Source: Acidobacteriota bacterium (GTDB lineage: Bacteria > Acidobacteriota > Terriglobia > Terriglobales > Acidobacteriaceae). Taken from it: a DNA stretch of 12,006 bases. The notes beneath the pieces were generated by a model. It was not told where the DNA came from, ran no database searches, and saw only the letters and a program-made list of their open reading frames with translations. The position numbers and the translations under genes are program-made. Location: positions 5,471 through 17,476 of the forward strand of contig JAKART010000008.1 in NCBI GenBank assembly GCA_021819255.1, read 5' to 3'. Positions 6,623 to 12,006 of the stretch are shown here, piece after piece (the stretch's first letter is position 1; the number at the start of each line of letters is the position of its first letter).

Positions 6623-8869
6623 TTACGAAGATGCCGGCGTCGCGGACTTTATTGGCTCTTTCGCATGTCGGCTCAACCCCCACGGCCACCAGTTCCAGTC
6701 GCCGGCGACGCGCAGCAGGGCCGGGCCAATCACGATGCGAACCAGGGTGGCATCCAGGAAGACGGCCACCGTCAGGGTGAAACCGATCATTTTGACCACG
6801 AGAAAGTTGCCCAGGGTGAAGGCGATGAAGACCGCAATCATGATGGCTGCGGCGCTGGTAATCAATCCGGCGGTTTGGGCCATGCCTTCGGGGATGGCCT
6901 CCAACTCGCTGAAGCCACTGCGGCGCGCCTCCAGGACACGGGCGACCAGAAAGACCTCATAGTCCATGCTCAGACCGAAGACGATGGCGAAGGTCACAAT
7001 GGGGACCAGCGGAAAGACGCTGCCTGTCCCGGCGCTCACGCCCAGCCACCGGCAGCCGTAGCCGCGCTGGAAGACCAGCACCAAAGCTCCGAAAGAGGCG
7101 GCTACGGTGAGCAGGTTGAGCAGGATCGCCTTGATCGCGACGACGACGGAACGGAACCCGCAGAGCAGGGCGATCAGTGTCGCCACCACCACCATGGTGG
7201 TTACGGGGACCATCTGACGTTGGACGATGGTTTGATAGTCGGCGTTCAGGGCAGGGATGCCGCCGGCTAAAAGCATGGCATTGGGCACGCCGGTAAGCTC
7301 CGCAGCACCCGTTGTGCGTATCTGCCGTATCCAATCCACTTGCCCCCGTAACGAGACGGAGTCTTTGGGCAGAACCTCGACGAAGGCTTGGTGGCCATTG
7401 CGGCTCACCAGGGACCGCTGGGTCTGGCGGGAGAGTTCGTCCACGTAAGAACGGTCCCCGCTGGTGAGGGTGGTGATAGAGAGTACCCGGGCGCAACGCG
7501 GGTCAGCGGCCAGGCGGCTGGAGAGGCGGTTGATGGCGTTCCAGCCGGCGGTAGAGCCGATGATTGAATCCGAGGGCAAATCGACGATCAGGCGCAGGGA
7601 CTCCACAACTCCGGAGCGGCCCATACGGTGCAGCGTATCCAGCGCTTGAACGGATTCAGCCTGTGCCGGCAGCCAGTCACCCCGGGGCAAGCTGGTATCC
7701 ATGCGCGTGGCCTGATAAGCCAGCAGCAGCAGCGGCGTGCCGGAGAGCAGGATGGCCAGAAAGGGGTGAGCGACGATCCGCCGGCCCCAGCTTCGCCAGC
7801 GGCCCCCAAGGCACTCGGGGCGACGCAGGTCGAGCCTGGGGGTGAAGGGCAGGCGTCCCGCATTGATGTGGGGGCCTAGCAGCGCCAAAAGAGAGGGGAC
7901 GACGGTGTTGGCCAGCAGCACGCTGATGCCGGCCACCAGAAATCCGGCCAGGCCGATCGAGCGAATCTCGCTGATGGGCACGGTCAACAAGGCCAGGAAG
8001 CCGATGGCGACGGTGGAGGCGGAGATCAGCAGCGTGCGTCCGGCGCGGCGCGCGGCGATTCGCGCGGCGTCAGCCTTGCCATGGCCGGCGGCAATCGCCT
8101 CGCGGAGCCGGCTGACCATGAGCAGCGTGTAATCGATGCCCAGGCCCATGCCCAGCATGGTGGCCAGATTCTGGATCAGAATGGAGAGATGGAAGTGCTC
8201 GCCCAGCAGGCCCGCAATCGCCATGGTGGTGGCGATGGCGAGCTGGCCGACGGCGATGGGAATCAGCGCGGCCGCCAGACTGCCGAAGGCGAGCAGCAGC
8301 AGAGCCAGCGTGGCGGGGATCACCAGGCTCTCTCCGTGGCGCACATCGTCGGCGCTGACCCGGCGCAGGTCAAAGTTGAGCGGAACCTCGCCGGTCAATT
8401 GCAGCTTGACCTTGGGGTAGGTACTGCGCAGTTGCGCCTCGAGTTGGTGGGCACACTGATGCAGAGCGGGGATCAGCAGCTCTACCGGGCCGGAGTTTGA
8501 GTCCAGCCCAATCAGGACGAAGCTGCCCCCGCCCTGGCCCAAAAAGAGGGGGTCGCGCAACTGGAGATAGGAGATCACGGCGGAGACGCCCGGCTGCTCC
8601 TCGACGGCAGAGACGACGGTTCGCAAGGCCTGCTCGCCGGCCGGAGAATTAGCCGGTGGAAGACCCTGGATGACAAGGACCACGCGGTTGACGAAGGGCG
8701 AATGGAAGTCGCTGGCTAATTCATGATCGACCGTCTCGGCCTGGCTGCCTTCAACGCGAGTGGCCGTTTCCAGGTGGTTTCCAGCATGGAAAGAAACGGG
8801 AAGCAGGGCGAGGACAACGGCAAGAACGATCCCCGAGACCCAGAAATGGTGCACTTTCAAGCGATTCAT
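6623..8869 (-). CDS. MmpL-family RND transporter (proton-driven lipid/small-molecule exporter)
   Basis: Predicted inner-membrane exporter driven by the proton gradient. The 748 residues follow the MMPL plan in two halves: an N-terminal membrane helix (about 9-26), a periplasmic loop (about 30-180), a helix bundle (about 180-335), a second helix (about 367-385), a second periplasmic loop (about 390-550) and a second bundle (about 552-722). The paired proton-relay signatures of this family, GIDYTLL (D246-Y247) and GLSMDYEVF (D636-Y637), are both intact, and the family-typical D-A-T-L-V-R and PALL close the last helix. In mycobacteria such proteins export envelope lipids. Start 8869 is chosen because it gives a short cytoplasmic tail before the first helix and follows GGGAAGAAG; the upstream 33 residues look non-coding. 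It is transcribed divergently from the 9092 gene. No membrane-fusion or outer-membrane partner is in the window. Substrate unknown. Confidence 0.93.
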   Translation of the reverse strand: MNRLKVHHFWVSGIVLAVVLALLPVSFHAGNHLETATRVEGSQAETVDHELASDFHSPFVNRVVLVIQGLPPANSPAGEQALRTVVSAVEEQPGVSAVISYLQLRDPLFLGQGGGSFVLIGLDSNSGPVELLIPALHQCAHQLEAQLRSTYPKVKLQLTGEVPLNFDLRRVSADDVRHGESLVIPATLALLLLAFGSLAAALIPIAVGQLAIATTMAIAGLLGEHFHLSILIQNLATMLGMGLGIDYTLLMVSRLREAIAAGHGKADAARIAARRAGRTLLISASTVAIGFLALLTVPISEIRSIGLAGFLVAGISVLLANTVVPSLLALLGPHINAGRLPFTPRLDLRRPECLGGRWRSWGRRIVAHPFLAILLSGTPLLLLAYQATRMDTSLPRGDWLPAQAESVQALDTLHRMGRSGVVESLRLIVDLPSDSIIGSTAGWNAINRLSSRLAADPRCARVLSITTLTSGDRSYVDELSRQTQRSLVSRNGHQAFVEVLPKDSVSLRGQVDWIRQIRTTGAAELTGVPNAMLLAGGIPALNADYQTIVQRQMVPVTTMVVVATLIALLCGFRSVVVAIKAILLNLLTVAASFGALVLVFQRGYGCRWLGVSAGTGSVFPLVPIVTFAIVFGLSMDYEVFLVARVLEARRSGFSELEAIPEGMAQTAGLITSAAAIMIAVFIAFTLGNFLVVKMIGFTLTVAVFLDATLVRIVIGPALLRVAGDWNWWPWGLSRHAKEPIKSATPASS

Positions 8870-9049
8870 ATCCACTTCTTCCCTACGCGATCGAGGGCGT
8901 CTTCCGGTTCCGGTCCTCCATCTCCCGTGCCAGCAGGGATGGGTGTGGAAGACGCCAGCCTTGAACACCGGTAGACGCCGCGGTTGTTACGCGACCCCAC
9001 TGGATCCTACTGGGTGGATTTTATCCTCTCCCCCATCCGTTTGCGTCTC

Positions 9050-9058
9050 TGCTAGAGT
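9050..9058 (+). promoter_or_regulatory. Possible extended -10 promoter for the 9092 gene
   Basis: TGCTAGAGT fits the extended -10 pattern TG-n-TAnnnT. It would place the transcript start near 9065, leaving a leader of about 25-30 bases that includes the ribosome site at 9081-9085. No matching -35 at 17 bases was recognised. The TAG inside it also closes the reading frame upstream of the gene. Confidence 0.3.
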
Positions 9059-9080
9059 GGTCGCAGCCGGCAACGGCGAA

Positions 9081-9085
9081 GGGAG
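9081..9085 (+). promoter_or_regulatory. Ribosome binding site that points to an ATT start
   Basis: GGGAG is followed by six bases (CCCCTT) and then ATT at 9092. Spacing is ideal for initiation at 9092, and no ATG, GTG or TTG exists in this frame between the upstream stop (9053) and 9209. Confidence 0.55.
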
Positions 9086-9091
9086 CCCCTT

Positions 9092-9895
9092 ATTTTACGC
9101 TTCGTTATCCTTGGACTTTTTGCCGCGGTCCAGATCGGATCCGCAGATCCGCGCATCGGCAATTGGACGCTCGAATCGGCTCAGTGCAAGCTGACTCCGC
9201 CCAACCGGTTGTCGATCACACGCCTGGGAGACAGTGAGCGCGTCGTGATCTCCGGCGAGAAGCACGTGGCGTTTACCGCCAGTGCCAGCGGGAAGCAGAC
9301 CGCGGTGGCGGGCAATCCGCTCTTTGATCAGATCGAGTTGCGCCGGGTCAACCGGAGACACGTCGTGGTGACGGAGAAGAAGGACGGCTTGGTGGTCGCG
9401 ACGCTGGACGATCAGTTATCGAAGGATGGCGAGGAGCTTACGATCGCCACCAGGAGCCAGGGAGACGGGGACGCGAACCTCGGCGGCCAGAACGACGGAG
9501 TGACAGTCTGGAAGCGAAGCGCGGGCGCGCGGCGGCTCCGGGATCCCTTCGCCGGTGAATGGACCGAGGAGATGAGCCGGACGCTGATGCGGCAGGGGAT
9601 GGTGTTGAAGATTGAGCCCGATGGCCGTGGCGGGGTTCGATTCTCGGGAGGCTTCCGCTATGACGCGCGCCCGGATGGCCGGCAGTATGATCTGCAGAAC
9701 TCGCGCAATGACACGGTGCAGCTTTCGCTGGTGAATGCTCGCACCGTGGACGAGATCGATCGCCGCGACGGTCAGGTGACGGAGAAAGCCCGCTATATTG
9801 TCTCCGCTGATGGACGCCGGATGACGATGACCGACGAAGGAACCTTGCCGGCCGGACAGCACCTCGCAGAGACGTTGGTCTTCCGCAAGCAGTGA
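9092..9895 (+). CDS. Exported protein with two related G-x-W modules, function unknown; probable ATT start
   Basis: I cannot assign a known function. From 9092 the product is 267 residues. Residues 1-18 read as a short signal peptide (LRFVILGLFAAVQIGSA) with cleavage before DPRIGNW. Two similar modules follow: IGNWTLESAQ... through VTVWKRS (about 22-142) and DPFAGEWTEEMSR... through ETLVFRKQ (about 151-267). Each opens with G-x-W and later has a DG...D-G-ordered strand pair (VSADGRRMTMT; LSKDGEELTIA), which suggests a duplicated small beta-barrel. The start is set by the Shine-Dalgarno GGGAG at 9081-9085 and by the signal peptide. The first canonical start, TTG at 9209, would delete the signal and much of module one. 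It is divergent from the MmpL gene, so they may be co-regulated. The alternative is a base error that hides a normal start. Coding status is firm, start moderately so. Confidence 0.8.
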   Translation: MLRFVILGLFAAVQIGSADPRIGNWTLESAQCKLTPPNRLSITRLGDSERVVISGEKHVAFTASASGKQTAVAGNPLFDQIELRRVNRRHVVVTEKKDGLVVATLDDQLSKDGEELTIATRSQGDGDANLGGQNDGVTVWKRSAGARRLRDPFAGEWTEEMSRTLMRQGMVLKIEPDGRGGVRFSGGFRYDARPDGRQYDLQNSRNDTVQLSLVNARTVDEIDRRDGQVTEKARYIVSADGRRMTMTDEGTLPAGQHLAETLVFRKQ

Positions 9896-10011
9896 ATTGC
9901 GGCCCCCTTGATCGCGAGGCGAGAACCGCTGTGCCTGATCCGGCCCTTCCTCCGATGCGAAATCCCGCGAGTCAGGCGCTGCTTCAGCGAGCGCATCTTC
10001 GCCGGCGGGTG
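9896..10011. other. Non-coding stretch after the exported two-module protein
   Basis: First part of a 401-base convergent spacer (9896-10296). It contains only a weak hairpin, CGCTG (9977-9981) and CAGCG (9985-9989) with a 3-base loop and no T-run. Open frames across it are non-coding in character. Confidence 0.5.
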
Positions 10012-10015
10012 GCCG

Positions 10016-10131
10016 TAGACCATTTTCCCTGATGACGGGTGTACGGAAGCGGGCGTTCCGTGGCGTTTTCATTGAGGAAAACGCCCACAGGAGTCGTTCC
10101 CCTCGCTTACACCTTCAGGGAAAATGGTCTA
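10016..10131. mobile_element. MITE-like 116-base inverted-repeat element with nested hairpins
   Basis: Its ends are a perfect 17-base inverted repeat: TAGACCATTTTCCCTGA (10016-10032) and its reverse complement at 10115-10131. GCCG lies immediately outside both ends (10012-10015 and 10132-10135), consistent with a 4-base target duplication. Alternatively the terminal TA is the duplication, as for IS630-type elements, leaving 15-base ends. Inside, GGTGTA (10038-10043) can pair with TACACC (10108-10113), ACGGAA (10043-10048) with TTCCGT (10056-10061), and the apex is a strong 9-base stem (10062-10085). No reading frame of note is carried. It lies between two convergent genes, where a repeat can persist and might also stop transcription from both sides. 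Confidence 0.6.
10062..10085. repeat. Central 9-bp hairpin of the inverted-repeat element
   Basis: GGCGTTTTC (10062-10070) and GAAAACGCC (10077-10085) are perfect complements around the loop ATTGAG. With a one-base bulge the stem extends through GT/AC on the outside. Symmetric T and A runs inside the stem mean it could act on either strand, though it is not followed by a T-run like a standard terminator. Confidence 0.7.
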
Positions 10132-10209
10132 GCCGGATCGTTCTCTCTTGCGCACTGGTCTCGCACCGTGGGCTCCCTGGCGTAGCAACGGGGCGGAGTT
10201 TGAGTTTTC

Positions 10210-10226
10210 GCCGCGGGCGCCGCGGC
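10210..10226. repeat. GC-only hairpin downstream of the reductase gene
   Basis: GCCGCGG (10210-10216) and CCGCGGC (10220-10226) flank a 3-base loop GCG. It lies about 70 bases beyond the stop of the minus-strand reductase. No T-run follows on the minus strand, so a terminator role is only possible. Confidence 0.4.
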
Positions 10227-10249
10227 TGGTCAAGAGGCAAGGCGTTGGC

Positions 10250-10269
10250 GGCGGCCTGGCGTGGCCGCC
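10250..10269 (-). terminator. Possible terminator-like hairpin after the ligase-ACP-reductase gene
   Basis: GGCGGCC (10250-10256) and GGCCGCC (10263-10269) form a perfect 7-base stem with a 6-base loop, 27 bases past the stop at 10297-10299. The distance and strength suit transcription stopping, but the U-tract of a typical intrinsic terminator is missing. Confidence 0.3.
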
Positions 10270-10296
10270 TCGCTTCCAAGAGCGTTTCTGGCGCTC

Positions 10297-12006
10297 CTAC
10301 GCCACTTCGATCGGCTCGTTCACCTCTTGCGGAGCCACCGAGATGATGCCCTTGCGGTGCATGAACTTCAGAATGCCATTCACCGTCTCTTCCAGGGATG
10401 GATCCGGCCTTCCGCAGACAGAGGCGTCGCGGGCAGCCTGATAAGCCGAGCTGTCGTAACGCTTGAACTCCATCGCGGAGATGTTCTCCACCGAGCCCAC
10501 CAGGAAGTCCAGCAACGGGAAGAGCAGATCCTCCTTGCGGCAGCGCCGGATCAGCTCCGGCACAAAATCGCGCAGGCTGAAGATCTCGAACTGCCGTCCG
10601 GTGGATCGGGTGATCAGGCCGGTGATGTCGAGCATGTTGGAGTAATCGTCGCGGGTGACATGGTAGGTCTGGTTCGCCGTGCCGGGCGTGGTGGCGATGG
10701 CCACGATATTGTCGGCCACAATGTCCGCCGGAACAAAGCTCACCTGGTTGAGAGCATCCACGCCGATTCCGTGATTGATCATGAAGGCGACCAGGCGCAC
10801 CGCAATATCGAAGTTGTTGCCGCCGCCGGAGACCGAAGGGCTGACCAGCGCGGGGCGGAAGATGCGGGTGGAGAGTCCCTTGCTGCGGGCGTCGGCCACT
10901 ACCTGTTCGGCCACCCACTTGGTTTGGCTGTAGCCGAAGTCGAGCAACTCCATATCCTGGTTGTGATCGGTCTCCCGCAGAACTTTCTTCACCGCCCAGC
11001 CGAAGACGAAGGTGGTGGAGACGTAATTGAACTCCTTGGGGCGTCCAGCGAAGGCCAGGCGCAGGACCTCGTTGGTGCCCATCACGTTGGCTTCGCGCAT
11101 GCGGTCGTAGTTAAACAGGTAGTTCACGGTGGCGCCGTTATGGAAGATGGTGTCGACCTCTTCGGCCAACCGGTTCCAGGTCTCGTCGCTCAGGCCAAGG
11201 TTGCGATGACCCAGGTCGCCGCAGAGGGGCGTCACGCGCCTTTCGAAGCTACGCATCAGCGCCGCGGAGCATGGGCCCATCGACTCCATGGCCGCGCGCA
11301 GCCGTTGCCGGCCCTGCTCTTCGTCAGCGGCGCGCACCAGCACCAAGATCCGCGCATCGGTTTGCTCCAGCAAGCTCCTCATCAAGAACGGGCCGATGAA
11401 TCCGGTGCCGCCGGTGAGCAGCACATGTTCCGGGATGACAACTTCGGGCAGCGGCGCGGGAGTGCGGGGCGAGAAGGCGAGCTTGCTGTCCTGGAGCATG
11501 AGGGTTCGTTCGGCTGCCTGCTGCTCTTCGCGGAAGGTGGCCAGGGATTGGCGCAGATGCAGCAAAGCCTCCTCGGGAGCGCTCTCCAACTGCTCGGCCA
11601 GCAGGAAGATCTCGGCCACGCTGACGCGCTGAATCACGCCAACATCGATCTGGCGGGCGAGGATCTCAGCGCCTTTGTCCTTGAGCAATTCCTTCAACTC
11701 ATGCATGAAGACCACCAGGTCGAGCGAATCCAGTCCGGCTTCCACCAGGTTGTAGGGCTCCATGCCGGTCAGGTTGTAACGCGCTTTCATGGCGTCAAAG
11801 GAGGAGCGCGCCGTAGTGGCCGCCGCAGCGGCGCCGGAGTCTTTCTCGCGGGAGAACTCGGAGAGAACCTTGAACTGGCCGTCAAGCCACATCTGCTTGG
11901 TCTTGTGGCGCATGATCTTGCCCGAGCTGGTTCGGGGAATGGCGCGGGGCGCAATGAAGCAGATCAGCGCCACCTCCACGTTCAGGTAGTTGCGGACCTC
12001 GGTGGC
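10297..12006 (-). CDS. Adenylate-forming ligase (FAAL-like) – acyl carrier protein – thioester reductase, partial at N-terminus
   Basis: Multidomain enzyme that should activate a carboxylic acid as an acyl-AMP, load it on its own carrier protein and release it reductively with NAD(P)H as aldehyde or alcohol. The 569 visible residues (counted from the right edge) contain the end of the adenylation domain with PRTSSGKIMR (K30, catalytic Lys); an ACP with GLDSLD (Ser94, phosphopantetheine site); a linker; and a thioester reductase of the extended SDR class with TGGTGFIG (198-205, NAD(P) binding), YVSTTFVFG (from about 328) and YSQTK (Tyr359 and Lys363, catalytic pair). The frame is open to the edge, so the main adenylation domain lies beyond it; the GTG at 11977-11979 is an internal Val, not a start. 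The FAAL assignment rather than an amino-acid-activating domain rests on little sequence. Relatives release lipid or peptide chains. No neighbouring synthase gene is visible. Confidence 0.9.
   Translation of the reverse strand, partial: ATEVRNYLNVEVALICFIAPRAIPRTSSGKIMRHKTKQMWLDGQFKVLSEFSREKDSGAAAAATTARSSFDAMKARYNLTGMEPYNLVEAGLDSLDLVVFMHELKELLKDKGAEILARQIDVGVIQRVSVAEIFLLAEQLESAPEEALLHLRQSLATFREEQQAAERTLMLQDSKLAFSPRTPAPLPEVVIPEHVLLTGGTGFIGPFLMRSLLEQTDARILVLVRAADEEQGRQRLRAAMESMGPCSAALMRSFERRVTPLCGDLGHRNLGLSDETWNRLAEEVDTIFHNGATVNYLFNYDRMREANVMGTNEVLRLAFAGRPKEFNYVSTTFVFGWAVKKVLRETDHNQDMELLDFGYSQTKWVAEQVVADARSKGLSTRIFRPALVSPSVSGGGNNFDIAVRLVAFMINHGIGVDALNQVSFVPADIVADNIVAIATTPGTANQTYHVTRDDYSNMLDITGLITRSTGRQFEIFSLRDFVPELIRRCRKEDLLFPLLDFLVGSVENISAMEFKRYDSSAYQAARDASVCGRPDPSLEETVNGILKFMHRKGIISVAPQEVNEPIEVA

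Larger units (their letters stand above)
8870..9091. promoter_or_regulatory. Divergent promoter region between the MmpL gene and the exported two-module protein
   Basis: A 222-base head-to-head spacer that must carry promoters for both strands. The stretch 9018-9026 (ATTTTATCC) is the most AT-rich part; on the minus strand it reads GGATAAAAT and could be a -10 for the transporter. No clear -35 boxes were found. Confidence 0.4.

Noticed and set aside
6360..6689. Minus-strand frame beginning MAVGVEPTCERA, which resembles peptides seen when tRNA regions are wrongly translated
   Set aside because: It overlaps the end of the MmpL gene in another frame, and no cloverleaf could be formed around it.
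9209..9895. Shorter version of the exported protein starting at TTG 9209
   Set aside because: It would remove the signal peptide and the G-x-W opening of module one, and TTG 9209 has no good ribosome site.
9416..10072. 218-residue minus-strand frame opposite the exported protein
   Set aside because: Antisense shadow of the 9092 gene; no motif and biased composition.
11998..12006. Possible fold-back at the right edge: the last 9 bases are the reverse complement of bases near 10333
   Set aside because: Only 9 bases match, and the edge reads smoothly as adenylation-domain protein (ATEVRNYL then APRAIPRTSSGK), so chance is sufficient.

Overview
The window looks like a GC-rich bacterial chromosome segment. 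Its protein families suggest an acidobacterium (Acidobacteriota, Terriglobia-like). The main pointers are a very long secreted YVTN-propeller/Ig-like protein ending in an Arg-rich membrane segment plus an internal lipobox, a small exported protein of two G-x-W modules, and an adenylation-ACP-thioester reductase protein. This assignment is inferred from protein style; no rRNA or marker gene is present. No tRNA, rRNA, CRISPR array, transposase or phage gene was seen.

Layout. (1) 5-1755, minus strand: a polysaccharide deacetylase and a family-4 glycosyltransferase overlap by ATGA, as in an operon for a surface or exopolysaccharide. The glycosyltransferase is cut by a stop one codon before an expected catalytic Glu, at a point where the first 15 bases of the window fold back on bases 175-189. 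This looks like a chimeric or contig-end artefact. (2) 1756-2189: a partly AT-rich divergent control region. (3) 2190-6494, plus strand: a giant secreted protein with 16 YVTN beta-propeller units, then several Ig-like domains, then a membrane/Arg segment and an internal lipoprotein-type signal. (4) 6623-8869, minus strand: a complete MmpL/RND-type transporter. (5) 9092-9895, plus strand: a small exported protein made of two related modules, which appears to start with ATT. (6) 9896-10296: a convergent non-coding spacer holding a 116-base element with 17-base terminal inverted repeats, a nested hairpin and a possible 4-base target duplication, resembling a MITE. (7) 10297-12006, minus strand: the C-terminal part of an adenylate-forming ligase, followed by an acyl carrier protein and a terminal thioester reductase. 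It runs off the right edge.

The common theme is the cell envelope and surface: polysaccharide synthesis, a large secreted adhesin-like protein, a lipid-type exporter, and an enzyme that activates an acyl chain and releases it by reduction. A functional link between the MmpL transporter and the ligase-ACP-reductase is plausible from mycobacterial precedent but is only inferred here. The least explained items are the 116-base inverted-repeat element, the ATT start, and the lipoprotein signal with its own ribosome site buried in the end of the giant protein.
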